A stretch of DNA of 64,000 nucleotides from Rhodopseudomonas palustris. Its GTDB lineage: Bacteria > Pseudomonadota > Alphaproteobacteria > Rhizobiales > Xanthobacteraceae. How positions within the stretch are numbered: position 1 is the stretch's first letter; each line of letters opens with the position of its first letter. Positions 6,658 to 19,209 of the stretch are shown one piece after another. The notes under the pieces were generated by a model. That model was given only the letters and a program-made list of their open reading frames with translations, was not told the origin of the DNA and did no database searches. The stretch covers positions 1,240,001-1,304,000 of the forward strand of contig NZ_CP041387.1 of the NCBI RefSeq assembly GCF_007005445.1, read 5' to 3'. The position numbers and the translations under genes were made by a program.

Positions 6658-9626
6658 CAGCTTCCGCGATCGACGCGGACATCGACAAAACCGCTTTGGT
6701 CGCGCGCTTCGGCGCGGGACCGCGCCTGTACGACCCCGTACTGGCGGCTGAGCGGCTGGCCGGCTGGCTCGGCGATCTGGCGCCCGAACAGGCCGACGCG
6801 ATCGCGGCGCTCGGCGAGGCTTTTCCCGCGGTGAAGACCGCGCTGCTGTCGATCGCCGAAGCCTCGCCGTATCTGTTCGATCTGGTCCGGGGCGATCCGC
6901 TCCGGCTGCTGCGCGTGCTGCGGGGCGCTCCCGAACAGAGTCTCGCGAAACTCCTCGAAGATGCCGAGATGTTCGTCGCCGCGGCGTCCGCCGAAGACGA
7001 GGTGATGGCGGCGCTGCGCCGGATGAAGGCCGAGGCGGCGCTGCTGATCGCGCTGTGCGACATCGGCGGGATCTGGCCGGTGATGCAGGTGACGCAGGCG
7101 CTCACCGATCTGGCCGGCCGCTCGGTGCAGATGGCGCTGCGCTTCCTGCTGCGCCAGGAAGCCGGCCGCGGCCGGATCGTGCCGCCCAATCCCGACTGCC
7201 CGGAGCAGGGCTCGGGCCTGGTCGTGCTGGCGATGGGCAAGATGGGCGCCGGCGAGCTGAACTACTCCAGCGACATCGACCTGATCGTGTTCTACGAGCT
7301 CGACGCGCCGACGCTCGCGCCCGATATCGAGCCGCAGCCGTTCTTCGTGCGCGTCACCCAGGGACTGAGCCGCATCCTGCAGCAGCGCCGCGGCGACGGC
7401 TACGTGTTCCGCGTCGATCTGCGGCTGCGCCCCGATCCGGCCTCGACGCCGGTGGCGCTGTCGATCGCGTCGGCGCTTGATTACTACGAGCGCGAGGGCC
7501 GCACCTGGGAACGCGCCGCGATGATCAAGGCGCGGCCGTGCGCCGGCGATCTCGTCGCCGGCGAGGCGCTGCTGTCGGAGATCGCGCCGTTCGTCTGGCG
7601 CAAGCATCTCGACTTCGCCGCGCTCGCCGACGTGCACGACATGAAGCGGCAGATGCAGACCTATCGCGGCCAGACCGAGATCGCGGTCGAGGGCCACAAC
7701 GTCAAGGTCGGCCGCGGCGGCATCCGCGAGATCGAGTTCTTCGCCCAGACCCAGCAACTGATCGCCGGCGGCCGCCATCCCGAACTACGCGTCCGGCCGA
7801 CGCTGGAGGCGCTGGAGATTCTGGCGGCGCGCAACTGGATCACCTGGCAGGCGCGCGACGAACTGAGCGAGGCGTATTTGTTCCTGCGCAAGGTCGAGCA
7901 CCGCGTGCAGATGATCGCCGACGAGCAGACCCACGCGCTGCCCGACAGCGTCGAGGCGATCGAGCGGTTCTCGCGGTTTCTCGGCTACGACAGCCGCGAA
8001 GCGTTCGCGCACGATCTGCTCGGCTATCTCGAACAGGTGCAGGGCCATTACGGCAAGCTGTTCGAGGGCGATCCGACCGGCACCGCCAAACTGCCGCCGG
8101 TCGACTACGCCGCCGGGCCGGAAGACGCCCGGCTGCTCGATCATCTTCGCACCCTCGGCTACAAGAAGCCGCTGATGGTGGCGACCACGCTGCAGCAATG
8201 GATGACCGGCGGCTACCGCGTACTCAAGGTCGAGACCACGCAGCGCGCGTTCCGTGAATTCGTGCCGGCGCTGATCGAAGAGCTGGCGCGTGCCGAACAG
8301 CCCGACGACGCCATCAACGCGTTCGACCGGCTGCTGCAGGCGCTGCACCGCGGCGGCCGGCTGATCTCGCTGCTCAGTCAGAACCGCGACCTGCTGACGC
8401 TGGTGGCGCTGGTGCTCGGCGCCGCGCCGCGGCTCGGCGACATGCTGGCGCGGCAGCCGCAGATCATGGACGGGCTGATCGATCCGCGGTTCTTCGGCGC
8501 GATGCCGGATCAGGCCGAGCTGTCGGCGCGTCTTGCCGTGACGCTGGCGGATGCGGGCTCGTACGAGGAGTTTCTCGATCGGCTGCGGTTGTTCGGGCAG
8601 GAGAGCCTGTTCCTGATCGGTACGCGGATCTTGTCCGGCACGGTTCCGACCCAGCAGGCGGCTGTGGCGTTCGCCGACGTCGCCGAAGGCATCGTCGGCA
8701 CGGTGCACGGCCTCGTCAGCGAGCAGTTCGCCTCGACCTATGGCAGGGTCAAGGATCAGCAGACCGCGATCCTGGCGATGGGCAAGCTCGGCAGCCGCGA
8801 GATGACGGCGTCGTCCGATCTCGACCTGATCCTGATCTACGATTTCGACGACGATGCGCCGGACAGCGACGGCGAACGCTCGCTGCACGGTGCGCAGTAC
8901 TTCGCGCGATTTACTCAGCGGCTGATCTCGGCGTTCACGACGCGGACCAATTACGGCGTCTTGTACGACGTCGACATGCGGCTGCGGCCGTCGGGCCGTG
9001 CCGGCCCGGTGGCGTCGCGGCTCGATGCGTTCGCGGCCTATCAGGAACAGGAGGCCTGGACCTGGGAGCATCTGGCGCTGACGCGGGCGCGGGTGATCTC
9101 GGCCTCGCCGGAGTTCCGCCGCAGGATCGAGCAGGTGATCCGTGCGGTACTGACCCGCCCGCGCGATGCTGCGATCATCGCCAACGACGTCGCCGAGATG
9201 CGCCGCGCGATCGCGCAGGAAAAGGGCGAGGACGACGTCTGGGATCTGAAATATGCCGCCGGCGGCATGGTCGATATCGATTTCATCGCGCAGTATCTGC
9301 AGCTCGTGCACGCGCACCAAGCGCCGGACATTCTCCACGCCAACACGCTCGCCGCGCTCGACAACGCGACCCGGCTCGGCTTCCTCGCGCAGTCCGATGC
9401 CGAAGTGTTGCGGCCCGCGGCCCGGCTGTATCAGGACCTGACGCAGATCCTGCGGCTGTGCGTCAGCGAGACGTTCAAGCCCGACACCGCCGGCGACGAT
9501 CTGTTGCGGGTGCTGGTGCGCGCAGGCGACGCGCCGGACTTCTCGTCGCTGGAGGCACGCGTCAAGGAGACCCAGGCGGAGGTCCGCGCGATCTTCGACC
9601 GCCTGATCGGCGGCGAGGGCGCGTAG
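6654..9626 (+). CDS. glnE: Bifunctional glutamine synthetase adenylyltransferase/deadenylase
   Basis: The 990-residue protein has two nucleotidyltransferase domains, as GlnE requires: the N-terminal one with AMGKMGAGELNYSSDIDLIVFYE (deadenylylation) and the C-terminal one with AMGKLGSREMTASSDLDLILIYD (adenylylation). Each is followed by a helical PII-uridylyltransferase-type region. It sets the adenylylation state, hence the activity, of glutamine synthetase according to nitrogen status signalled by PII. The ATG overlaps the stop of the upstream histidine kinase, so it shares that transcript; the kinase is not otherwise known to act in nitrogen control. Full length, no defect seen. Confidence 0.96.
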   Translation: MTASAIDADIDKTALVARFGAGPRLYDPVLAAERLAGWLGDLAPEQADAIAALGEAFPAVKTALLSIAEASPYLFDLVRGDPLRLLRVLRGAPEQSLAKLLEDAEMFVAAASAEDEVMAALRRMKAEAALLIALCDIGGIWPVMQVTQALTDLAGRSVQMALRFLLRQEAGRGRIVPPNPDCPEQGSGLVVLAMGKMGAGELNYSSDIDLIVFYELDAPTLAPDIEPQPFFVRVTQGLSRILQQRRGDGYVFRVDLRLRPDPASTPVALSIASALDYYEREGRTWERAAMIKARPCAGDLVAGEALLSEIAPFVWRKHLDFAALADVHDMKRQMQTYRGQTEIAVEGHNVKVGRGGIREIEFFAQTQQLIAGGRHPELRVRPTLEALEILAARNWITWQARDELSEAYLFLRKVEHRVQMIADEQTHALPDSVEAIERFSRFLGYDSREAFAHDLLGYLEQVQGHYGKLFEGDPTGTAKLPPVDYAAGPEDARLLDHLRTLGYKKPLMVATTLQQWMTGGYRVLKVETTQRAFREFVPALIEELARAEQPDDAINAFDRLLQALHRGGRLISLLSQNRDLLTLVALVLGAAPRLGDMLARQPQIMDGLIDPRFFGAMPDQAELSARLAVTLADAGSYEEFLDRLRLFGQESLFLIGTRILSGTVPTQQAAVAFADVAEGIVGTVHGLVSEQFASTYGRVKDQQTAILAMGKLGSREMTASSDLDLILIYDFDDDAPDSDGERSLHGAQYFARFTQRLISAFTTRTNYGVLYDVDMRLRPSGRAGPVASRLDAFAAYQEQEAWTWEHLALTRARVISASPEFRRRIEQVIRAVLTRPRDAAIIANDVAEMRRAIAQEKGEDDVWDLKYAAGGMVDIDFIAQYLQLVHAHQAPDILHANTLAALDNATRLGFLAQSDAEVLRPAARLYQDLTQILRLCVSETFKPDTAGDDLLRVLVRAGDAPDFSSLEARVKETQAEVRAIFDRLIGGEGA

Positions 9627-9684
9627 GGTAGCGTCTCGCGCGCCGCAGTTCTTTCGATCGACGAGTTGCGACGATCCGGCGCGA

Positions 9685-9936
9685 TTACTTCGCGGCGCCG
9701 GCCGCCGGCACCTGTTCGCAATCCATCGAATACACCAGCTTGCCGCTCTCGGTGTAGCCGATCGGCTGACAGCCGGTGACGCCGTCGTCGGCCGGCAGCG
9801 CAATCGAGCCGCGCGGCGTCGTCGGCGCATCGTCCTGTCTGGTCATGACGATGTAGCCGATCCCGATCGCAGCACCGACGATCGCCAGTCGAAACATCCA
9901 GACCGAGGTCTGGTGGAAGGCGGCACTGAAGTCCAA
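9685..9936 (-). CDS. Small membrane-anchored protein of unknown function
   Basis: The product has 83 residues, with one transmembrane helix at about residues 14-31 and a hydrophilic tail with two cysteines (GVTGCQPIGYTESGKLVYSMDCEQ), perhaps disulfide-bonded outside the membrane. A TTG start at 9936 is favoured because GAGGAG lies seven bases upstream; an ATG at 9897 starts just before the helix and lacks a good site. I do not recognise a family. It is convergent with glnE and downstream of the AraC-type gene on the same strand. Confidence 0.6.
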   Translation of the reverse strand: MDFSAAFHQTSVWMFRLAIVGAAIGIGYIVMTRQDDAPTTPRGSIALPADDGVTGCQPIGYTESGKLVYSMDCEQVPAAGAAK

Positions 9937-10015
9937 GGCCGGGCTCCTCGCGTCAAGGGGTGCCTCGCTCTTACACGGCGGCTTCGAACGCGGACAACCC
10001 GGATTTTCGGCTAGC

Positions 10016-11038
10016 TCAACCGGCCTGCCGCAGCGGATCTCGCGCCACCGCGGTCCACCATTGCTGCACCACCGCGGGGCTGGTGAGCTGGATCGCCAAC
10101 GAGGCGTCGAGCTGTGCCTTACGGTAGGCGCTGGCGGTCACACCGAACCGGGCCCGGAACGAGCGGCTGAAATGCGCCTCGCTCTTGAACCCGAGATCGG
10201 ACGCCAGGCGGGACAGCCGCCGCGTCTCCAGCGGATCGGCGAGCGTCGCCTGCACCGCGAGCAGCCGGCGTTCCTGAACGTAGCGCATCACCCCGCCGCG
10301 ATCGGCGAACAGCCGATACAGAGAGGCGCGCGAGACGTCGAGCTGCTGCGCCAGCCAGTCGGGCGACAGATCCGGCAGCGCGAGGTTGTCGCGGATCAGC
10401 GCTTCGGTGAGCGCCAGAATGGTCTCGTCGGCGCTGCGCTGCGGGGCGAGGTCGGCCTCGGCGGTCGGCGCCAGCAGCCGGCGCAGGAAGTCGGCGGTCT
10501 CGGCCACCGTGGTCGCCACATCGGCCTCAGTGAGCTGGGCACTGCGCTCCTGCAGCGAGCGGATATAGGCGGCCAAGAGGTCGTTGCGGAGCGGATCGAG
10601 CTTCGGCTTGAGCGCATGCAGCGGCACGCCGACGAGCAGCTTGCGCGGCACGATGAGGCAGATCGTGTTCGATGCGAAGGCGCGAGTGGAGATCGGGCAG
10701 GCGAGATCGATCACCGCGACCTTGCCGGGGCCGATCACGGTCTGCTGCCGCGTCACCTCGCCGTTGAAGCCGCCGGAGACGTAGAGGTGCAGCAGCAGGT
10801 GGTCCGGCGTCAGGGCGATGCGCTGGGCGTCGCGGACGAAGTCCTGGGCGTTGAACGCCACCTTGGCGACCACCAGGTCGCCGATGATGATGCCGTAAGC
10901 CGAGCCGGTCGGCGTCTTCTTGCTCGGGCCGCAGCGCCGCGGCTCGAACAGCGGCGAGATCACCGCGCTCCAGGTCGCGAACGCGTTGGCCTCGTCCAGG
11001 CCGGAGGTCACGTAATAGAGGCGGGGAAGGGACGCCAT
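10016..11038 (-). CDS. AraC-family transcriptional regulator
   Basis: The 340-residue protein has an N-terminal region (about 1-200) of the AraC_binding_2 cupin-like type and a C-terminal AraC domain (about 225-325) with two helix-turn-helix units, the second in LASDLGFKSEAHFSRSFRARFGVTASAYR. The regulator is divergent from the autotransporter gene across a 409-base gap, so it may control it. The effector is unknown. Confidence 0.85.
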   Translation of the reverse strand: MASLPRLYYVTSGLDEANAFATWSAVISPLFEPRRCGPSKKTPTGSAYGIIIGDLVVAKVAFNAQDFVRDAQRIALTPDHLLLHLYVSGGFNGEVTRQQTVIGPGKVAVIDLACPISTRAFASNTICLIVPRKLLVGVPLHALKPKLDPLRNDLLAAYIRSLQERSAQLTEADVATTVAETADFLRRLLAPTAEADLAPQRSADETILALTEALIRDNLALPDLSPDWLAQQLDVSRASLYRLFADRGGVMRYVQERRLLAVQATLADPLETRRLSRLASDLGFKSEAHFSRSFRARFGVTASAYRKAQLDASLAIQLTSPAVVQQWWTAVARDPLRQAG

Positions 11039-11447
11039 CAGGTCGATTGATCTTGAAGCCGGCTCGATCGGGTCATCGGTATTGTTCTACGGCCGTGGCC
11101 AAGTACCTTTAGCCTAGCGGTTTTTCCCGGGAAAGACGATTCGTCCGTGCCTGCCAGCCACACCATGCGGAGACTGTTTATTGCGCGCGCCGCGTGTGCC
11201 GGCGCCGCCACGATTTGTCGGCTGGCGCTGCCTCCAGGTTCGGTTTTGAGACGCAAAGTCAAAGGAAACCGCCGCGGCTAACCTGAAACGCGGCGCCGTG
11301 CTCTGTCGCGACGCACGAGCATCGATTTAGAACTACGCGAACATCGGGGCGGCTGTTCGTCAGTTCGGCGGCCGGAGCACCGACAGAAGATCAACAGAAG
11401 ACGGCGCATGCGCGGCTGAGGCGCATGCCAGGCAGGAAGGGAAGTCC
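11039..11447. other. Divergent intergenic region between araC-type gene and autotransporter
   Basis: No convincing open frame is seen. Near 11075-11130 there is AT-richer sequence that could hold the regulator promoter. An imperfect palindrome, GGCGCATGCGCGGCTGAGGC (11402-11421), sits close to the autotransporter start. No clear sigma-70 pair or operator stands out. Confidence 0.4.
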
Positions 11448-14400
11448 GTGAGCACCGTGGGGCGTTATCGTCGTTTGTCGTCGCTGCTGTTGTGTACGAC
11501 GTTTCTGGTGAGCGCGCCGGGTTCGGCCGCGCTGTATGCGGCGGAGCCCGCTGCCAAGCCGAGATCGACCGCCAGATCCGCGCTGCCGGGCGAGATCAAA
11601 TCCAGATTCGCCGAGGCATTGCGGCAGGGCGAGCGCGCGCTGATCGCGCAGGCTTACGACAGTACCTATCGCGATCCCGGGCTGCGCGACGCGGTAGTGC
11701 GCCACGTCTCCACATTGGCGCCGATGGCGCTCCGCGATGTCACCACGGCGGCCGATCTCGGTGTGCTGACCTCCGGCCAACGCATGGTCCTGGCCCCGAA
11801 CGCCGCGCAGGTGCTGGCGACCCGCACCGCCTCGGCCTCCGGACTGAGCGCGTCGTCGTATCAGAACGTCGCGATGGCGACCAACAATTCGCCGAACCTG
11901 CCGAGCCCGATGCCGTCCCAGCTCGAGCAGACCTGGAACCTCGACCTGATCGGCGCGCAGGGCGCCTACAATCGCGGATTCACCGGTGCCGGCGTCACCG
12001 TTACGGTCGCCGATACCGGATTCGACACCACCAATGCGGGCCTCGTCAACAAGCTCAGGACCGATCTCGGCAAGAACTACGTCGTCGAGATCGGCGAGGC
12101 GTTCGATCCGAACGACCTGTCGCCGGAGAGTGCGAAGAAGACCGACATCCACGGCTCGCACGTCGCCGGCATTATCGCTGCCGAGAAGTTCGACAACGTC
12201 GATGCGCACGGCGTCGCCTACGATGCCAGCATCATTCCGCTGCGCGCGATCACCGAGAAGGGCTACACGACTTACGGGGACGTCGATGCGTCCGCGCTGG
12301 CGCTGAATTACTTCGCCGGCCTGAGCGGGACGATGGTGTACAACGCCAGCTACGGCCCGAACTCCGACGGTCTGACCAATCTGCAGCAATGGACCGTCGG
12401 AAACATCGACGACGAAGCCAATGCCGCGTTCAATGTTCTGAAAGCCGGCAAGATCATCGTCGCCGCGGCCGGCAACGACCGGATCGACAATCCGGTCGCC
12501 GCCCGCAACGCCAACGGCATTGCGCTGATGCCGTTCTTCAATCCGGCGCATGCCGCGCTCGGTGTTTACGACGATCAGGGACAGCAGCTCGACGGAACTG
12601 CGCTGCAACATCAGCAGGGGCAGATCATCTCGGTGATGTCTGTCGGCATCACCAAGGCGGCGGCGTCCTATTCGAATCTCTGCGGCGTGACCGCGAGCTG
12701 GTGCGTCGCCGCGCCCGGCGGCGACGATGCAACGGGCGCGCTGGTGTATTCGACCGTTCCGGTGAACACCTACGGGTTCGCGCAAGGCACCTCGATGGCG
12801 GCCCCGACGGTGTCGGGCGCGATCGCGGTGCTGATCCAGGCCAATCCGAGCTACAACGCCCAGGATCTGTCGCGCCTGCTGTTCTCGACCGCCGAGGATC
12901 TCGGTGCCGCCGGCGTCGACGCCGTGTTCGGCTACGGCCTGATCCGGCTCGACCGCGCCACCGACGGCCCGACCACGCTGGCTGCGAACTCCGCCGTTTC
13001 GGTCGCTGCCGACCAGACCACCTATTGGAGCCGGCTGCTCACCACCCAGGGCGATTTCTCCAAGATCGGCACCGGCATTCTGACGATCTCCGGCCGCACC
13101 GACGCCGGCGGCAACGTGTTCGCGCAGCTCGGCACGCTCGCGGTCGACGGCACGCTGACGATGACGGCGGGCAGCCGGCTCGAGGTCGCGCAGCCGGCGA
13201 CGCTGGCCGGCTTCGGTACCGTGGCCGGCAACACCGTGATCGCCGGCACGCTGTCGCCCGGCAAGATGGCCAATATCGAAGACCTCGTCAGCAACAACGC
13301 GGTGCCGTCCGGTACGGTGCTGGACGGCAACTCTGTCGGCACGCTGACCTTCAACGGCAACGTGACGCTGACCTCGACCGCCACGACGCGGATCGACATC
13401 GACGGCTCGCTGATCGTTCCCGGTGGCCCCGGCACCTACGACAAGATCTACGTCACCGGCGCCGGCAACGTGTTCTATGCGGCCGGCACGCTCACTCCGG
13501 TGCTGCGCGGCAGCGTCGGCACCGTCAGCGACTACACGCCGGCGATCGGCACCGATTTCGCTTTCGTGCAGGCGACCGACGGCGCCAGCACCGCGGGCAG
13601 CTTTTCGACGCTGGTGCAGCCGACCTCCGGCCTGCCGGCCAACGGACGTTTCGACCTGATCTACAATCCGACCTCGATCACCCTGGTGGTGACGCCGTCC
13701 AGCTTCAGTCAGCTCGCCGAAGCCGACAAGCTGGCGCCGACGTCGCAGTCGATCGCGCGCATCCTCGACAAGGAACGCGCGGGTGCGGGCGAGATGCCGG
13801 CCGCCAACAAGAAGGCGCTGTACGACGCGCTGTACAAGCTCGACACCGAGGCGCAGTTCGACAAGGCGATCGGTCAGCTCGCCGGCCCCGGCCAGCCGGC
13901 GATGGCGTCCGCGCCGCTGCAGGCGTTCACCGGCTTCCTCGGCGCGATCGGCGACCGTCAGGACATGCTGTCCTCGGGCAGCGAACTCGGCCAGAACGGC
14001 ACCGCGCAATCGTTCGCGCTGTCTTATGCGGGCCGCAACACCATGAGCGCCGGCACCAGTTCGGCAATGAACGCGTTCGCCGGCATCTCGCCGGCCGAGC
14101 GGGTGCAGGACGGCTGGTCGGTTTGGGGGCAGGGCTTCGGCCGTGACAGCCGGGTCGGCGACAGTGGTGGTCTGTCGGGCTCGAAGGCGGTCAGCGCCGG
14201 CTTCGCAGTCGGCGTCGATCGCCGGTTCTCCAACAGCCTGACGGCCGGCGGCGCGTTCGGCTACGTCCGCACCACGGCGACCAGCACCGACATGCAGGGC
14301 ACCGTCGATACTTACGCCGGCGCCGCCTATGCGAGCTGGACGCCGGGTGCCGCGGTGGTCGACTTCCGGATCGCGGCCGGTCCGAGCCAGATGGCGACCA

Positions 14401-14924
14401 GCCGGCAGATCCTGCTGTCGCCGACCAGCCTGCAGGGCAACGCCGACGGCGTCGGCGTCGGCACCACGCTGGAAGCGGGCTACCGGTTCGCGATGGGGCG
14501 CGACGTGACGCTGAAGCCGTTCGTCGGCGTCAACTGGCAGGGCTTCCGCCGCGACGCCTACAGCGAAAGCCAGCTTCCGATCGGCCTGGTCTATGCGGCG
14601 CGGACCTACGACAAGCTGACCTCCACGGTCGGCGCCGCGGTGAGCGGGCGGCTGCACACCACCGACGGCACCACGCTGGTGCCGGAGCTGAAGGTCGGCT
14701 GGGGTCACGATCTGCGCGACGCCACGCTGGTCAGCGAGGCGGCGCTGCTCGACAACGCGTTCCTGATCGATGCGGCGCAGCCCGGCCGCGATGCGGCGCT
14801 GGTCGGCGCCAAGCTGTCCGGCTGGCGCACCGAAACGTTCCGGATGTTCGCGGCCTACAGCGGCGAATTCCGCAGCAACGCCACCAGCCACCAGGTCTCG
14901 GCCGGCGCCCGCGTCAATTGGTAA
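11448..14924 (+). CDS. Subtilisin-type (S8) autotransporter serine protease
   Basis: The 1158-residue protein has a signal peptide (about 1-31, ending ALYAAEP), an S8 passenger protease with Asp189 (VADTGFD), His235 (DIHGSHVAG) and Ser449 (GTSMAAP), a stretch of beta-helix type with PATR-like repeats (about 530-640, GTGILTISG and GTLSPGK), and a C-terminal beta-barrel (about 870-1158) ending in the aromatic GARVNW. It would be exported by Sec, threaded through its own barrel and displayed on or cut from the cell surface. The start is GTG with GAAGGGA upstream. All catalytic residues are present. Target proteins are unknown. Confidence 0.93.
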   Translation: MSTVGRYRRLSSLLLCTTFLVSAPGSAALYAAEPAAKPRSTARSALPGEIKSRFAEALRQGERALIAQAYDSTYRDPGLRDAVVRHVSTLAPMALRDVTTAADLGVLTSGQRMVLAPNAAQVLATRTASASGLSASSYQNVAMATNNSPNLPSPMPSQLEQTWNLDLIGAQGAYNRGFTGAGVTVTVADTGFDTTNAGLVNKLRTDLGKNYVVEIGEAFDPNDLSPESAKKTDIHGSHVAGIIAAEKFDNVDAHGVAYDASIIPLRAITEKGYTTYGDVDASALALNYFAGLSGTMVYNASYGPNSDGLTNLQQWTVGNIDDEANAAFNVLKAGKIIVAAAGNDRIDNPVAARNANGIALMPFFNPAHAALGVYDDQGQQLDGTALQHQQGQIISVMSVGITKAAASYSNLCGVTASWCVAAPGGDDATGALVYSTVPVNTYGFAQGTSMAAPTVSGAIAVLIQANPSYNAQDLSRLLFSTAEDLGAAGVDAVFGYGLIRLDRATDGPTTLAANSAVSVAADQTTYWSRLLTTQGDFSKIGTGILTISGRTDAGGNVFAQLGTLAVDGTLTMTAGSRLEVAQPATLAGFGTVAGNTVIAGTLSPGKMANIEDLVSNNAVPSGTVLDGNSVGTLTFNGNVTLTSTATTRIDIDGSLIVPGGPGTYDKIYVTGAGNVFYAAGTLTPVLRGSVGTVSDYTPAIGTDFAFVQATDGASTAGSFSTLVQPTSGLPANGRFDLIYNPTSITLVVTPSSFSQLAEADKLAPTSQSIARILDKERAGAGEMPAANKKALYDALYKLDTEAQFDKAIGQLAGPGQPAMASAPLQAFTGFLGAIGDRQDMLSSGSELGQNGTAQSFALSYAGRNTMSAGTSSAMNAFAGISPAERVQDGWSVWGQGFGRDSRVGDSGGLSGSKAVSAGFAVGVDRRFSNSLTAGGAFGYVRTTATSTDMQGTVDTYAGAAYASWTPGAAVVDFRIAAGPSQMATSRQILLSPTSLQGNADGVGVGTTLEAGYRFAMGRDVTLKPFVGVNWQGFRRDAYSESQLPIGLVYAARTYDKLTSTVGAAVSGRLHTTDGTTLVPELKVGWGHDLRDATLVSEAALLDNAFLIDAAQPGRDAALVGAKLSGWRTETFRMFAAYSGEFRSNATSHQVSAGARVNW

Positions 14925-14946
14925 GCGAAGCTGTTCAGTAACAGCG

Positions 14947-14984
14947 AAGCCCCGGTTCTGAGCGATCAGAACCGGGGCTTTCTT
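14947..14984 (+). terminator. Rho-independent terminator of the autotransporter gene
   Basis: A perfect 15-base stem (14947-14961 with 14966-14980) around a GCGA loop is followed by TCTT. The arm begins AAGCCCCGGTTCTGA. The reverse strand also starts with AA before the stem, so it could stop leftward transcripts too. Confidence 0.9.
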
Positions 14985-14999
14985 GCCAGAACACGTCGA

Positions 15000-15110
15000 G
15001 GTTCCGGGTTCGCGAGCTTGCGCTCGCGCCCCCGAACGACGAGCAGGTTGATTAGCTCAGACCCACCGCGAGTCATTCCGGGGCGCGCGCAGCGCGAACC
15101 CGGAATCTCA
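15000..15110. repeat. REP-like palindromic element, copy 1 (two inverted units)
   Basis: Two inverted units are seen at about 15000-15040 and 15072-15110. Each carries a TTCCGGG/CCCGGAA end and an inner GC-rich hairpin (GCGAGC...GCTCGC or GCGCGC...GCGCGC). The left unit has CCCCCGAACGAC instead of CCCCGGAATGAC, so it is partly decayed. Related elements lie at 21341, 22275 and 29259. Confidence 0.75.
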
Positions 15111-15174
15111 TGGGAAGTGGAAGCGATCGTTTTCCCTGCTGAGCAAGGGCAGAGACGTGGCGAGCGAGAAGAGA

Positions 15175-17484
<2,310 letters not shown>

Positions 17485-17703
17485 ACGTGGCCCCCACCAA
17501 GTATCCGTCAGCACTCTTTCGAAGCAGCGAGCGCCGTTCGAATCACGATTAAGATTTGAATCGACTTTTAGCGGGCTGTCGAGAGTCAACGATTCCGGCG
17601 ATCGGAAAAATTCTTATCCAAAGGTGAATGGCGCCGACATTTTTTCGTGAATCGAGTCCGAAACGAGAACGGGTCACCGAGATAGTTCGCGAAGACGAAC
17701 GGC

Positions 17704-19083
17704 TCAGTCCGCGTTCGGCGGTTCGGCGTGACTGATCACGCGTTTCACCGTCGGGAACTTCGCCCGCAGCTTGCGTTCGACTTCGTCGACGTGCTCGTGC
17801 ACTGCGATGACGCTCATCGACGGATCGGCATAGCAGTGGAAATTCACGATCTCGCCGGCGTCGGTGTCGCGCACCCGGACGCTGTGGACGTCGTGAATCG
17901 CTCCGTCGCCGGTGAGCCCGCGCAGCGCCACGCGAATTTCTTCGACGCGCGACGGCACGGCATCGGATCCGTGCGGCAGCTCCGGCTCCAGCGGCTCGAT
18001 GTGGGTGTCGATCTCGACGTCGGTGCCGAAGTCCTCGCGGATGTGATCTTCGAGCTGGTGGGCGATGTCGTGGGCTTCGATCAGCGGCATCTCGCCGTCG
18101 ACCTCGAGGTCGATGCTGACGATCAGCTTGTGGCCGAGATCGTGCACCGTGACGTGGTGGACGGCGAGGCCGGAATTGCGCGCGATCACCATGATGCGCT
18201 CGCGCACGCTTTCATTGTCGCGCGCCACCGGAATCGCCGTGAAGGTGAGGTCGGCATCGCCGAACTCGGCGGTGAGCGATTCCTGGGCCTTGCGATTGAT
18301 CTCGTCGATGCGGTCGATCGGATAGGTGCGGGGCACTTCGACCAGCGCATCGATGAAATGCGTCGGGCCGACCATCCGGGTGCGCAGCCGCTCGATGCCG
18401 ACCACGCCGGGCACGGCGGTGATCACGTCTCGCGCTTTCTCCGAAACGCCGTCGGGCGCGCGGTCGAGCAGGGTCTGGATGGTCGAACGGCCGAGCCGCA
18501 GGCCGAGGACCGACACGATCACCGCGACGCCGATCGCCGCCGCGGCGTCGCCCCAGGCGAAGCCGTAGGCCGACAGCGCCAGACCGGCGATCACCGCGAA
18601 CGAGCTCAGCACGTCGGAGCTGAAATGCAGCGCGTCGGCCGCGAGCGCCTGGCTCTTGGTCGCGACCGCGGTGCGGTGCAGCGCCCAGGCCCGCCACAGA
18701 TTGACGACGATGTCGACGCCGAGAATGCCGAAGGCGAGATAGGAGAACACCGGCGGCGGCGCGGCCTCGCTCAGCCGGCTGTAGGCTTCGACCAGAATGC
18801 CGCCGGCCAGCACGTAGAGCAGGGCGATCACGCCGAGCGCCGACAGGCTCTCGATCTTGCCGTGACCGTAATGATGCGCGTCGTCGGCCGGGCGATCCGA
18901 GATCCGCACCACGAACCAGGTGATGATGGTCGCGACCAGATCGATCGAGCTGTGCAGCGCTTCGGAGATCAGCGCCAGCGAGCCGATCGCAATGCCGATG
19001 GCGAATTTCGCCGCGGCCATGGAGGCGCTCGCGACAACGGAGATCGCGGCCACTCGCGATTTGGTGCTGGCGAAGTCGTTCAT
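17704..19083 (-). CDS. Cation diffusion facilitator (CDF) divalent metal exporter
   Basis: The 459-residue protein has about six transmembrane helices in the first 215 residues. The metal-site motifs are visible: EALHSSIDL in helix 2 and ADALHFSSDVLSS in helix 5. The C-terminal cytoplasmic part is long (about 220-459), with two ferredoxin-like repeats, the second rich in His and Asp (FHCYADPSMSVIAVHEHVDEVER). Such proteins exchange Zn2+, Fe2+, Co2+ or Mn2+ for protons; the substrate cannot be told here. The gap to the PleC-like gene (17485-17703) holds only that gene's promoter region. Confidence 0.9.
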   Translation of the reverse strand: MNDFASTKSRVAAISVVASASMAAAKFAIGIAIGSLALISEALHSSIDLVATIITWFVVRISDRPADDAHHYGHGKIESLSALGVIALLYVLAGGILVEAYSRLSEAAPPPVFSYLAFGILGVDIVVNLWRAWALHRTAVATKSQALAADALHFSSDVLSSFAVIAGLALSAYGFAWGDAAAAIGVAVIVSVLGLRLGRSTIQTLLDRAPDGVSEKARDVITAVPGVVGIERLRTRMVGPTHFIDALVEVPRTYPIDRIDEINRKAQESLTAEFGDADLTFTAIPVARDNESVRERIMVIARNSGLAVHHVTVHDLGHKLIVSIDLEVDGEMPLIEAHDIAHQLEDHIREDFGTDVEIDTHIEPLEPELPHGSDAVPSRVEEIRVALRGLTGDGAIHDVHSVRVRDTDAGEIVNFHCYADPSMSVIAVHEHVDEVERKLRAKFPTVKRVISHAEPPNAD

Positions 19084-19209
19084 GGCCGGGATGTAGCAGC
19101 CCGGTGCGGCGCAGAAAAGCCGCGTCGGCAGGCCGGTGCTCGCGGTGCGAATACTGGCTTGCGAATTGTTCTCAGTTGCTGGCCGCGTCCCCCGGCAGGG
19201 TCGTCGGCG

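Noticed and set aside
17485..17589. Longer N-terminus for the PleC-like kinase from a TTG at 17589
   Set aside because: The TTG lacks a ribosome site and the added residues show no homology; ATG 17484 with a G-rich site is better.
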